64,000 bases of DNA. Origin: Nocardioides carbamazepini. GTDB lineage: Bacteria > Actinomycetota > Actinomycetes > Propionibacteriales > Nocardioidaceae. The notes beneath the pieces are model-generated. The model had not been told where the DNA came from. It made no database searches and worked only from the letters and a program-made list of their open reading frames with translations. Position numbers and translations under genes: made by a program. The DNA is taken from positions 620,001 to 684,000 of the forward strand of contig NZ_JAHTLF010000025.1 in assembly GCF_024614185.1 (NCBI RefSeq), read 5' to 3'. Of this stretch, positions 15,518 through 27,099 are shown in pieces (position 1 is the first letter of the stretch; each line of letters starts with the position of its first letter).

Positions 15518-16141
15518 TCAGCCCAGCGCGAGCTTCGCCGCGACCAGCACCATGGTTCCGGCGATGCACAGCTCCACGACCTGCCAGGCCCGTGGACGGG
15601 CCAGCAGGGGGGCCAGCAGCCGCGCGCCGAAGCCGAGGCCGCAGAACCACAGCACGCTCGCCAGGGCCGCGCCCACCCCGAACCACCAGCGCCCGGACGG
15701 CTCGCCGCCGTCGTGGGCGGCGGCGACCGAACCGATGAGGAGCAGCGTGTCGAGGTAGACGTGCGGGTTGAGCCAGGTGAGCAGCACGGTCCGGGTGACG
15801 ACACTGCGCCGGGTCTCGGACGCGGCATTCGCCGTGCCGTTGGCAGCGGCCAGCGCCTCGGGCCGGGCGGCGCGCCGCAGCGACCCGGCGGCGTACCCGA
15901 GCAGGAAGGCGACACCGAGCCATCGCACCACGTCGAGTGCCCAGCCGGTCTCGTCCACGATCGCCCCGACGCCGGCGATTCCGGCGGAGATCAGGATCGT
16001 GTCGGACGCCGCGCAGATGAGGACCACGATGCCGACATGGGAGCGGAGCAGGCCTTGCCGCAGGACGTAGGCGTTCTGAGCGCCGATCGCGACGATGAGG
16101 GACGCCGTGGTCAGTAGCCCGGCGAGGGCGGGGGCGAGCAC
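15518..16141 (-). CDS. LysE/ArgO-family basic amino-acid exporter
   Basis: This 207-residue inner-membrane exporter has six predicted helices. The family block ASLIVAIGAQNAYVLRQGL at the N-terminus and TWLNPHVYLDTLLLIG in the middle match LysE/ArgO proteins, which export lysine and arginine. It is divergently transcribed from a LysG/ArgP-type LysR regulator, the classic arrangement in which the regulator senses intracellular basic amino acids and activates the exporter. The GTG start at 16141 lies 6 nt after a minus-strand TAGGTT hexamer. An 8-bp palindrome lies between the two genes. Whether lysine or arginine is preferred cannot be read from the sequence. Confidence 0.92.
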   Translation of the reverse strand: MLAPALAGLLTTASLIVAIGAQNAYVLRQGLLRSHVGIVVLICAASDTILISAGIAGVGAIVDETGWALDVVRWLGVAFLLGYAAGSLRRAARPEALAAANGTANAASETRRSVVTRTVLLTWLNPHVYLDTLLLIGSVAAAHDGGEPSGRWWFGVGAALASVLWFCGLGFGARLLAPLLARPRAWQVVELCIAGTMVLVAAKLALG

Positions 16142-16147
16142 GGGTCG

Positions 16148-16214
16148 AACCTAGAGCGAGACATGGGTGAAGACCAGCGAATGTTCCTTCAGGAACATGA
16201 GCACAGCTTAACCT
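16148..16214. promoter_or_regulatory. Divergent lysE/lysG promoter region with 8-bp palindrome
   Basis: The exporter -10 (minus-strand TAGGTT, 16148-16153) and regulator -10 (TAACCT, 16209-16214) end 6 and 7 nt before their GTG starts. Between them ATGTTCCT/AGGAACAT (16181-16198, 2-nt spacer) is a perfect inverted repeat containing a T-N11-A (16185-16197) as bound by LysR-type regulators. It sits upstream of both promoters. Confidence 0.7.
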
Positions 16215-16221
16215 GAGCCCC

Positions 16222-17112
16222 GTGCGCTTCGAACCGACCCAGCTGGAGACCCTCGTCGCGATCACCGAGGAGGGAACCTTCGAGGCCGCCGCCCGCCGCC
16301 TCCACGTCACCGCGAGCGCGGTGAGCCAGCGGGTCCGTGCGCTGGAGCAGGCGGCCGGTCAGGTCCTCGTCCGCCGTACGACGCCCGCGGCCGTGACGCC
16401 AGCGGGGGAGCCGCTCGTCCGGCTCGGCCGTCAGCTGCGTCTCCTCGGGGCCGAGGCGTCGGCGAGCCTCGGTGGCGGCGAGGTCGTCGACCTCGCCGTC
16501 GCGGTGAACGCCGACTCGTTGGCGACCTGGTTCCGACCGGTGCTGGCGGCGCTCGCGCAGCGTCCGGGGACGGCGCTGTGCCTCCATGTCGAGGACCAGG
16601 CCTACTCCGACGACCTGCTGCGCCGCGGCGAGGTGCTGGCCGCGGTGACGGGGGAGCCGCGGCCGGTGCAGGGCTGCGTCGTCGAGCGGCTCGGCGGCCT
16701 CCGCTACACCGCCGCGGCCGCGCCGGGGCTGGTCGAGCGGCATCGCCGCGGCCGCGGCGTCGACTGGGCGGCGATGCCGCTGGTCGTCTACAACGAGAAG
16801 GACCACCTGCAGGACGACCTGCTCGCCGCCCACGGCGCGGGACGGCCGCCCGTCGTGCACCGGGTGCCCAGCACCGCCGACTTCCACGAGGCGATCCGCG
16901 CCGGCCTCGGCTGGGGGATGCTCCTCGATCCGCAGCTCGCCGCCAGCCTGGCCGCCGGCGAGGTGGTCCGGCTGCCCGGCGCCCGCCCCGTGGTCGTTCC
17001 TCTCTTCTGGCAGCGCTGGCGACTCGACAGCCCGGCGCTGGCGGCACTGACCGAGGACGTCCGGCACGCGGCGCGCGCCTTGTCGGCGGCGGGCGCTAGG
17101 AAGGTGTCATGA
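16222..17112 (+). CDS. lysG: LysG/ArgP-type LysR transcriptional regulator
   Basis: This 296-residue LysR-family regulator has an N-terminal winged HTH (LVAITEEGTFEAAARRLHVTASAVSQRVRALEQ region, residues 8-40) and a periplasmic-binding-like effector domain. It resembles the ArgP/LysG subfamily, which controls LysE/ArgO exporters in response to lysine or arginine. The divergent exporter gene supports this. GTG at 16222 follows TAACCT by 7 nt, predicting a leaderless and probably autoregulated transcript. The stop overlaps the ATG of the next gene (ATGA), so the DinB-fold protein is probably co-transcribed, although its link to amino-acid export is unclear. Confidence 0.9.
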   Translation: MRFEPTQLETLVAITEEGTFEAAARRLHVTASAVSQRVRALEQAAGQVLVRRTTPAAVTPAGEPLVRLGRQLRLLGAEASASLGGGEVVDLAVAVNADSLATWFRPVLAALAQRPGTALCLHVEDQAYSDDLLRRGEVLAAVTGEPRPVQGCVVERLGGLRYTAAAAPGLVERHRRGRGVDWAAMPLVVYNEKDHLQDDLLAAHGAGRPPVVHRVPSTADFHEAIRAGLGWGMLLDPQLAASLAAGEVVRLPGARPVVVPLFWQRWRLDSPALAALTEDVRHAARALSAAGARKVS

Positions 17113-17735
17113 CCGACGTGTGGCCGATCGTCCGCGAGGAGCGCCTCGCCCTGTCCGCCGACCTGGAGCCGCTGGCGCCCGATCAGTGGGAGCAGCCGTC
17201 GCTGTGCGCCGGGTGGACCGTCCACGACGTGCTGGCGCACCTGGTCGACACGGCGAAGACGTCCGTGTCGCGCTTCCTGCTGACCATGGCGCGGGCTCGG
17301 TTCGACTTCGACCGCCAGAACCAGGACGGCGTGGACCGCGAGCGTGGGACCACGCCGGCGCTGACGCTGGAGCGGTGGCACGCGGTCACCGACCTGCGCC
17401 GCTCGCCTCCGGCACCGCGCGACAGCCGCCTGGTCGAGGCGATCGTCCACGGCGAGGACATCCGTCGCCCGCTCGGCATCGCCCGCGCCTATCCCGCCGC
17501 CGCTGTCGCCGCGGCCTTCCGGCTGCAGGCCCGCACCTCCGAGGCGATGGGCGGCACCCGCCGCACCCTCTCCGGCCTGACGCTGGCCGCGACCGACACC
17601 GACCTGGTCCACGGCGACGGGCCGCGCGTCGAGGGGCGGGCTCTCGACCTGCTCCTCGTCTCGGCCGGGCGCACGGTCGTCCTCGACGGGCTCACCGGAC
17701 CGGGGGTGGCGACGTTGCGGGAGCGGCTCGTCTGA
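17109..17735 (+). CDS. Maleylpyruvate-isomerase/DinB-fold protein (mycothiol-dependent family)
   Basis: This 208-residue protein of the actinobacterial maleylpyruvate-isomerase-like, four-helix DinB superfamily often binds a metal and uses mycothiol. The signature CAGWTVHDVLAHLVD around residue 33 supplies the first His ligands, and EAIVHGEDIRRPLG around residue 115 supplies the last, as in this family. The C-terminal part has the alpha/beta extension common to the TIGR03083-type members. It overlaps the upstream regulator by 4 nt. A true isomerase role is uncertain, since most family members have unknown substrates. The host makes mycothiol, as shown by mshB at 34.8 kb. Confidence 0.8.
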   Translation: MTDVWPIVREERLALSADLEPLAPDQWEQPSLCAGWTVHDVLAHLVDTAKTSVSRFLLTMARARFDFDRQNQDGVDRERGTTPALTLERWHAVTDLRRSPPAPRDSRLVEAIVHGEDIRRPLGIARAYPAAAVAAAFRLQARTSEAMGGTRRTLSGLTLAATDTDLVHGDGPRVEGRALDLLLVSAGRTVVLDGLTGPGVATLRERLV

Positions 17736-17746
17736 GCGGCGGCCAC

Positions 17747-18229
17747 TCAGGCCTCGGCGGCGGCCTTGATCCCCGCCAGCGTCTGCCGCATGCCGTCGCG
17801 CAACGACGCGGTGAAGGTGTCCATGCCGCCCAGGAACCCCTCGGTGAGCTCGCGGGAGAGCTCGGAGATGCCGTCGGGCGTGGCCCTGCGCTGGGTGAGC
17901 CGGGTGCCGGCGCCGTCTGGGCCGTCTGGGCCGTCTGGGCCGTCGGGCGCCAGGTGGAAGGACCAGACTGCCCAGTTCTCCTCGATCCGGAAGGCGATCT
18001 CCTCCTCGGGCGTGAACCGCACGATGCGGGCGTGGGTGGTCCACTCCAGCTCGCCGTGCCGGTTGCGGTTCGTGAATGCGGTGCCCTCGCCGAGCTCGGC
18101 TCCTTCCGCGATCCGGGTCGAGGTGACCTGGGGACTCCACTCGGCCATGCGGCGTACGTCGCTGACGAGCTCCCACACCCGCGCGAGCGGCGCGTCGATC
18201 GCGATCGAGTCCTCGAGCTGCTGGTCCAT
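17747..18229 (-). CDS. SRPBCC/START-like hydrophobic-ligand-binding protein
   Basis: This 160-residue protein has the SRPBCC (Bet v 1/START-like) fold. The opening IAIDAPLARVWELVSDVRRMAEWSP and the central strands are characteristic. Relatives bind hydrophobic ligands or act as polyketide cyclases. ATG at 18229 is preceded by GGGAGGACTC, a strong ribosome-binding site. Longer in-frame starts exist but lack a ribosome-binding site. Residues around 100 consist of four Pro-Asp-Gly repeats encoded by a 9-bp tandem repeat (17912-17947), probably a surface loop that varies in length. A palindrome typical of TetR operators lies upstream (18251-18266). It is convergent with the DinB-fold gene. Confidence 0.8.
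   Translation of the reverse strand: MDQQLEDSIAIDAPLARVWELVSDVRRMAEWSPQVTSTRIAEGAELGEGTAFTNRNRHGELEWTTHARIVRFTPEEEIAFRIEENWAVWSFHLAPDGPDGPDGPDGAGTRLTQRRATPDGISELSRELTEGFLGGMDTFTASLRDGMRQTLAGIKAAAEA
17912..17947. repeat. Four tandem copies of a 9-bp unit inside the SRPBCC gene
   Basis: GCCGTCTGG is repeated at 17912, 17921 and 17930, with a one-base variant GCCGTCGGG at 17939. It encodes Gly-Pro-Asp repeats on the minus strand. Copy number could change by slippage without a frameshift. Confidence 0.9.
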
Positions 18230-18250
18230 GAGTCCTCCCGGGGGATCTGT

Positions 18251-18266
18251 GCGACCGGTCGGTCGC
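18251..18266. promoter_or_regulatory. Palindrome upstream of the SRPBCC gene (TetR-like operator candidate)
   Basis: GCGACCGGTCGGTCGC has 6-bp inverted arms (GCGACC/GGTCGC) around GGTC. It lies 22 nt upstream of the SRPBCC start, as expected for a repressor site. The GACCGGTCGGTC core is common for TetR-family operators. No TetR gene is in the window. Confidence 0.45.
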
Positions 18267-18490
18267 ATTTCGCGGCACGGTAGTCGCGACCCGGTCGACG
18301 ACGCCTTCCGGATCGATGCCCATCTCACCGCTGCGGACACCCGGCGTCAGCTGTTCGGCGACGACACAGCTCTCGACCGGGCGCGGCGGCACGCTCGCGG
18401 TGTGGTGCCGCCGGACCGACCGGACCGACCAGCATGAACAGCTGAGGAAACGGCTCGCGCCGACACCCACCGTGCCGGATACTGCGAGAC

Positions 18491-19138
18491 ATGCCGTCCG
18501 CCAGCCAGCTCGCCGCGTTCGCGATCGCTTCGTTCCTGTTCATCCAGGTGCCGGGTCCGAGCCTGCTGTTCACGATCGGCCGGGCGCTCACGGTCGGTCG
18601 CCGCGATGCGCTTCTGTCCGTGGTCGGCAACGCGCTCGGCCTGGTCGCGCAGGTGCTCCTGGTGGCCGTCGGCCTCGGCGCGGTGGTCGCCGCGTCGGCG
18701 ACCGCGTTCACGCTGCTCAAGCTCGCCGGGGCGGCCTATGTCGTCTATCTCGGTGTCCGCGCGATCCTGCACCGCGCCGACGCGCGGGCGGCCCTGGAGG
18801 CGGTCGGCGTCGGCGAGGCGCCCGCGCGCTCCGCGGGCCTGGTCTCGGTGCGGACCGGCTTCGTGGTCGGTGCGACCAACCCCAAGACGATCGTCTTCTT
18901 CGTCGCCTTCCTGCCGCAGTTCATCGATGCCGGCGCGCCCGCCGCGCCGCAACTGGTGCTGCTCGGGCTGCTGTTCGGCGTGATGGCGGTCTGCTCCGAC
19001 GGCTGCTGGGCGCTCGCCGCCGGACGGGCGCGGGACTGGTTCGCCCGCAAGCCGGAGCGGCTCGACTCTCTCGGCGCCGCGGGCGGCGTGATGATGGTCG
19101 GCCTCGGTATCACCCTCGCGACCGCGGAAAGTCACTAA
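18491..19138 (+). CDS. RhtB/LysE-superfamily amino-acid exporter
   Basis: This 215-residue, six-helix inner-membrane exporter is of the RhtB branch (threonine, homoserine and related efflux). The typical N-terminal PGPSLLFTIGRAL motif, the helix-3 GAAYVVYLGVRAI block and FVVGATNPKTIVFFVAFLPQF are intact. ATG at 18491 follows a GATACT element by 7 nt. Its TAA stop overlaps the -10 hexamer of the xdh operon. The substrate is unknown; threonine is attractive given the threonine-catabolism genes 10 kb away, but there is no direct link. Confidence 0.88.
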   Translation: MPSASQLAAFAIASFLFIQVPGPSLLFTIGRALTVGRRDALLSVVGNALGLVAQVLLVAVGLGAVVAASATAFTLLKLAGAAYVVYLGVRAILHRADARAALEAVGVGEAPARSAGLVSVRTGFVVGATNPKTIVFFVAFLPQFIDAGAPAAPQLVLLGLLFGVMAVCSDGCWALAAGRARDWFARKPERLDSLGAAGGVMMVGLGITLATAESH

Positions 19139-19141
19139 CCT
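19136..19141 (+). promoter_or_regulatory. -10 hexamer of the xdhABC operon
   Basis: TAACCT begins at the stop codon of the RhtB gene and ends 7 nt before the xdhA ATG. There is no ribosome-binding site, which suggests a leaderless operon transcript. Confidence 0.5.
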
Positions 19142-19148
19142 GTAGGCG

Positions 19149-22789
<3,641 letters not shown>

Positions 22790-22791
22790 GC

Positions 22792-23634
22792 ATGGACTGG
22801 CTGCGCGCGCTCCAGCATCTCCGCGAGACCCGCACGCCCGGTGTGCTCGTCACGATCACCGAGGTCCACGGCCACGCGCCGCGGGCTGCCGGCGCCAAGC
22901 TGGTCGTGGCGCCCGAGGCGACCTGGGGGAGCATCGGCGGCGGCAATCTCGAGGAGACGGCCGTACGACGCGCCCGGGCCCTGTTGCGCGACCCGGCCGC
23001 GCCGCCCGCCACCGAGCGCCACGACCTCTCCGACCGGGCTCCTGCCGAGCACGGCGTCCAGTGCTGCGGGGGCCGGGTGACCCTGCTCTACGAGCCGCTG
23101 CCGGTCCGGCGCTCGGTCGCGGTGTTCGGCATCGGCCACGTCGGCCTCGAGCTCGCGCTGCTGCTGAGCCGCCACGACCTCGAGCTCCACCTCGTCGACT
23201 CCCGCTCCGACCAACTCGCCGACGACCGGGTCGCGCCGCTGCTGACCGGCCCGGCCGACGTACGCGTGCACCGGGTCCCGGTGCTGCCCGAGCTCGTCAT
23301 CGCGGAGCTGCCGGCCGGCACCGACGTCCTCGTGCTCACCCACGACCACGCCGAGGACCTGGCGCTGCTCGACGCGCTGCTCCGCGCCGAGGTGCCGGGC
23401 TCGATCGGGTTGATCGGGTCGAGCGCCAAGTGGGCCCGCTTCCGCGTCCGGCTCGCCGAGCTGGGCCACGACGAGGCAGCGATCGCCCGGGTGCGCACGC
23501 CCATCGGGGACCCCGCGATCACGGGGAAGGAGCCGGCCCGGATCGCGCTCGCCGTGGCCGCGGGTCTCCTCGGCGCAGCCTCGGACCGCCGCCCGATCCC
23601 GGCCGGCCCGTCGACCGGCGGCCGGCAGGTTTGA
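22792..23634 (+). CDS. xdhC: Molybdenum-cofactor insertion chaperone XdhC
   Basis: XdhC is a 280-residue chaperone that binds sulphurated molybdenum cofactor and inserts it into xanthine dehydrogenase. The N-terminal XdhC/CoxI domain has GVLVTITEVHGHAPRAAG and WGSIGGGNLEE, and the QCCGG motif near residue 84 is typical. A Rossmann-type C-terminal domain begins at AVFGIGHVGLELALLL and ends IGLIGSSAKWARFR with a GDPAITGKEPARIAL tail. ATG at 22792 is chosen over an upstream GTG because it follows GGAGG properly. It may also serve the IorAB enzyme, since no other such chaperone is in the window. Confidence 0.93.
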   Translation: MDWLRALQHLRETRTPGVLVTITEVHGHAPRAAGAKLVVAPEATWGSIGGGNLEETAVRRARALLRDPAAPPATERHDLSDRAPAEHGVQCCGGRVTLLYEPLPVRRSVAVFGIGHVGLELALLLSRHDLELHLVDSRSDQLADDRVAPLLTGPADVRVHRVPVLPELVIAELPAGTDVLVLTHDHAEDLALLDALLRAEVPGSIGLIGSSAKWARFRVRLAELGHDEAAIARVRTPIGDPAITGKEPARIALAVAAGLLGAASDRRPIPAGPSTGGRQV

Positions 23635-23721
23635 GTTCGCGCTCCGAGGTTAAGGTTCACCAGCCAGAGGGCCTGGCTTCGACGAACTGCGAGCGCGACG
23701 CGCGCGTGAGGACTCCTCTCC

Positions 23722-24372
23722 ATGAATCACCCCCAGCCAGGTGCGCCTCCGTCCGGACCGGGCGGCTACCCGCCGCCCCCCGGGCAGCCGCCGTACCCGC
23801 AGGGCTGGCCGGCCCCCGGCGGGCCGCCCCCGAAGCGCGGCCGCACCGGACTGACCCTCGCCTTGCTGGCTGCCGGCCTCGTGCTGGTCCTGGTCGTGAT
23901 CGGCGCCGTCGCCCTGGTTGTGCGTGGCGGGGACGCGGAGGACTCGGACAGCGGTGCCGGTGGCGCTCACGAGGCATCGTGCGAGGTCTACGCGGACGTG
24001 GTGTCGAGCAGCGAGATCTGGGCGGCCACCGAGTTCGACCCCGACAAGCTGCAGGAGATGTACGACGCGGCGCTCGCCGACATCACCGACGACGAGATCG
24101 AGGAGCTGGTCTCGGCGGAGGCGACCGTCGTCGTGGCGTACTACCGAGCGGTCGCTGAGTGGAAGCAGTCCATGATGGACGCCCTGGGGCGCGGGGAGTC
24201 GCCGGAGACGACGCTGCCTGACGAGCTCACGACGCAGCAGGGCGAGATCCCCCGCGTGCAGGGCGCCGTCATCGAGGCCTGCGCGGACGTGCTGCCCCAG
24301 CGTGAGGACGACGCGCCCGTCCCGCGGGTCACCGCTCCGTCGCTGGACAAGCCGACCTGGATGGACGAGTGA
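23722..24372 (+). CDS. Single-pass membrane protein with Pro/Gly-rich cytosolic tail
   Basis: This protein has 216 residues. A Pro/Gly/Tyr-rich N-terminal tail of about 40 residues precedes one transmembrane helix (about residues 45-67). An acidic extracytoplasmic domain follows (ESVDGDAEDSD-like linker, then a helical region with EIWAATEFDPDKLQEMYDAAL). Only two cysteines occur outside the membrane (near residues 88 and 190), so a disulphide is possible. I do not recognise the domain. The stop overlaps the start of the transglutaminase gene (TGATG), and the neighbour has the same layout of short proline-rich tail and single helix, so the two probably act together at the cell surface. Confidence 0.72.
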   Translation: MNHPQPGAPPSGPGGYPPPPGQPPYPQGWPAPGGPPPKRGRTGLTLALLAAGLVLVLVVIGAVALVVRGGDAEDSDSGAGGAHEASCEVYADVVSSSEIWAATEFDPDKLQEMYDAALADITDDEIEELVSAEATVVVAYYRAVAEWKQSMMDALGRGESPETTLPDELTTQQGEIPRVQGAVIEACADVLPQREDDAPVPRVTAPSLDKPTWMDE

Positions 24373-26504
24373 TGTCGGGTCACCCCTATCCGCCCGCACC
24401 GCCGACGGGCGGCGGGCGACGCGGCTTCCCCTGGCTGGCGGTCCTGGGCTCCCTCGCCCTGGCGCTGGTCCTGGTCATCGGCGTGACCGCGGTCCTGGTG
24501 CTGGATCGCGACGAGGAGCCGAAGGAGCGCCGGAGCACGAGCGACGAGCTGCGGGAGCGTCTGATCGGGGACAGCCGTGTCGAGCTCCCGACCACGGCGG
24601 AGGTCGACGACGCGCTGTCGGGCTACGACTTCACCTCGGTCGTCACCGGGGTGGGCACCGATGCGGACCTGACGGTTCCGGCCACCTATGACGCCGACGT
24701 CGCGGATCCCTGGCTGGGTGCCGCCGGCAAGATCGAGGTGTACGCCGACGCGGCCCTGACGCGCCCCGTGCCGATCTCGATCCTGCCGGACCTGACCTCG
24801 TCCGGCTCGGATCCGCACCTGGCGATCACGCCGGTGAAGGTACGCCGCACGCACATCACGCACGAGGGCGGGCAGGCCCAGGGAACCCTGGCCGACCTCG
24901 GCACCTACTGGAACCTCAGCCCGCACGTGTACGTCGTGCAGTACCTCACCCCCGACGGTGCCCAGCGGCCGCGACCCCTGGTCACCGAGGTCCACTTCGA
25001 GGCCGAGACGCCGGCGCCGGCCCAGGTCGCCTCGTCGGTGACCGAGGAGGGCGACGCGCTGCTGGAGTGGTCGCCGGTCGAGGGGGCGACCGAGTACGTC
25101 GTGGTCCTGGAGCAGCGGCGCGACAGCAGTCTCGACGGCACGGTGCGGGTCATCGGGCGGACGACGGAGACCACCTGGTCGTCAGCGGAGACGACGCGGT
25201 GCCGGCGTGCCTCCTGCACCCAGAACGACGTGCTGAAGCTGACCACGGTCGACGCCTCCACCATGGCCTCGCTGCCCCAGCTGGCGGGAGAGAGGATCGA
25301 CGCCCGCCTCGGCGTGGTCGCTGTCGTGGATCGGCAGGCGTCGGTGCTGGCGGCGGTCGACTTCAGCGGCCTGGAGACGCTTCCGGTCCGGTCCGACCGG
25401 AAGTGGGATGCCGGGGCCGACGTGTGGAGCCGCGGCCTGCAGGCGCTGCCGAGCCGCTTCCTGTTCGCCTCCATCGACGGGTCGACCCGGGCGACGGGCG
25501 CCTATGTCGACCGCGCCGAGGTACGCCGGCAGGGCCGCTTCTGGAGAGTGCCGTTGCGGGGCCAGGGGACCCGGCTCGTCGATCCGGTCCGGATCCCGGC
25601 CGACCAGGTCGGCGACATCGATGCCGCGGTCGCGACGTTCAACGAGCGCGCGCTGCGCGACTACCCGAAGGCCGGCCTGACCGAGTCCAGCCTCGTGATC
25701 GACGTCGACCATCCCCAGGTGCCGAGCCCGGAGCTGCCTGCGCCGGACTATCCGGTCTTCGGCAGCAACGAGCTGACCAGGTTCATCGCCGGGCAGCTGA
25801 TCGCCGGCTCCACGGCCATCGACCTCTCCGAGTTCGCCGACCAGCCGGGCCTGCCCAGCGTCGAGGATGCGTGGGACGAGGCGGTCTACCAGAATCCCTA
25901 CGCTCTCTCGTACTACGACCGGTCGACGTTCGACGGCAGCGTCCTGCACGTGGAGCCGATGTACACGCAGGCCGAGAAGCGGGTGCTGCAGGACCAGCTG
26001 GCCGACGCTGCCGAGAGGATCGTGAAGAGCGAGATCACGGCGGGCATGAGCGTGGCCGACAAGGTGAGTGCGCTCAACCGCTATCTCGTGGACAACGCGG
26101 ACTACGACCACGCAGCGCTCGAGGGATCGCCGGGGAAGTACCGCGCGGACACTCCGGACAAGTACCGCTACGCCTGGGAGCAGGGCATCCTGCTGAGCGG
26201 CAGCGGGGTGTGCATGAGCTACTCGTACGCCTTCCAGGCGCTCGCGGACGAGGCCGGCGTCGAGTCGGTCGTCGTCACCGGCGATCTCGCCAACGGCGGC
26301 GCTCACGCGTGGAACAAGGTGAAGGTCGGGGACAGCTGGCGCGCGGTGGACGTGACGTGGAACGACCCGGGCGGGCCCTGGAACTCCTCGGACGGCACCC
26401 GCTATCTGATGATCCGCGACGGCGAGTTCACCGGCAATGCGCTGCGCTCCGAGAGCGACGACTGGGTGGCCGACGCCTACGTCGGCCAGTACGCGACGCG
26501 CTGA
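24372..26504 (+). CDS. Membrane-anchored transglutaminase-like protein
   Basis: This 710-residue protein has a short Pro/Gly-rich tail, one transmembrane helix (about residues 18-40), a large extracytoplasmic region and a C-terminal transglutaminase-like domain. The catalytic triad is readable: Cys614 in SGSGVCMSYSYAFQ, His645 in GGAHAWNKV and Asp660 in AVDVTWNDPGG. Such domains act as proteases, amidases or cross-linking enzymes on cell-wall or protein substrates. A fibronectin-like stretch (LEWSPVEGATEYVVVLEQ) lies around residue 235 and may bind the partner. The gene overlaps the upstream membrane protein by one base (TGATG) and is followed 18 nt later by a third membrane protein. GTG at 24369 is an alternative start. 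Confidence 0.87.
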   Translation: MSGHPYPPAPPTGGGRRGFPWLAVLGSLALALVLVIGVTAVLVLDRDEEPKERRSTSDELRERLIGDSRVELPTTAEVDDALSGYDFTSVVTGVGTDADLTVPATYDADVADPWLGAAGKIEVYADAALTRPVPISILPDLTSSGSDPHLAITPVKVRRTHITHEGGQAQGTLADLGTYWNLSPHVYVVQYLTPDGAQRPRPLVTEVHFEAETPAPAQVASSVTEEGDALLEWSPVEGATEYVVVLEQRRDSSLDGTVRVIGRTTETTWSSAETTRCRRASCTQNDVLKLTTVDASTMASLPQLAGERIDARLGVVAVVDRQASVLAAVDFSGLETLPVRSDRKWDAGADVWSRGLQALPSRFLFASIDGSTRATGAYVDRAEVRRQGRFWRVPLRGQGTRLVDPVRIPADQVGDIDAAVATFNERALRDYPKAGLTESSLVIDVDHPQVPSPELPAPDYPVFGSNELTRFIAGQLIAGSTAIDLSEFADQPGLPSVEDAWDEAVYQNPYALSYYDRSTFDGSVLHVEPMYTQAEKRVLQDQLADAAERIVKSEITAGMSVADKVSALNRYLVDNADYDHAALEGSPGKYRADTPDKYRYAWEQGILLSGSGVCMSYSYAFQALADEAGVESVVVTGDLANGGAHAWNKVKVGDSWRAVDVTWNDPGGPWNSSDGTRYLMIRDGEFTGNALRSESDDWVADAYVGQYATR

Positions 26505-26522
26505 CGCAGCATCGAGAAGAGG

Positions 26523-27065
26523 GTGAGCAACCTGAACGCCTACGAACCGCAGCCTCGTGCCGCCTTCCAGGGATATGGGACGGCACCGGGGGGATCCGGT
26601 GCGGTGCCGGTCTGGCTGATCGTCGAGGACGGCGTCATCGCGCTGCTGGCACCGGGGCAGAGCCCGACGGGCTTCGTCGACGTCTTCCGGGTCCCGGTCC
26701 ACCAGGCGAGGGTGAGCTCGGCCGCCCAGCGGATCACCGTGACGGTGGGCGGTACGGCGTACCCCGTGCTGGCCCGGCCGCACGGACCGGTCATCGGGGC
26801 GGGACTCGCCGCCGCAGGCTCGGTGGCCGGTCTCGCGGGAGCCGGTGTCGCCCACGGCGGGACCGCGGCGGCTCGTGCCGGCAACCTCGCCGCCGACGCG
26901 TCCGCGTTCGCGCGGCAGGGCGGTCACGAGCTCCTCGCCGCGCTGCGGCAGTCGGGCGCTCCGGTGCGCCGGGTCGGCTACGGACCACTCCTGGCCGTGG
27001 GCTTCGCGGTCGGCCTGCTGCTCGTGGTCCTGGTCACGGTGGTCACCGTCGTGGCGGTGTCCTGA
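26523..27065 (+). CDS. Small membrane protein of the transglutaminase operon
   Basis: This 180-residue protein has an N-terminal soluble beta-rich part (VPVWLIVEDGVIALLAPGQ), an Ala/Gly-rich middle and a hydrophobic C-terminal helix (about residues 155-178). The central Ala/Gly-rich stretch (GAGLAAAGSVAGLAGAG) may form a second, weaker membrane segment. It starts with GTG at 26523 behind GAGAAGAG, 18 nt after the transglutaminase gene, so it is the third member of that operon. No family is recognised. Confidence 0.68.
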   Translation: MSNLNAYEPQPRAAFQGYGTAPGGSGAVPVWLIVEDGVIALLAPGQSPTGFVDVFRVPVHQARVSSAAQRITVTVGGTAYPVLARPHGPVIGAGLAAAGSVAGLAGAGVAHGGTAAARAGNLAADASAFARQGGHELLAALRQSGAPVRRVGYGPLLAVGFAVGLLLVVLVTVVTVVAVS

Positions 27066-27099
27066 CGATCCGCTCCCCGGGCCGATCGCAGGACCGATC

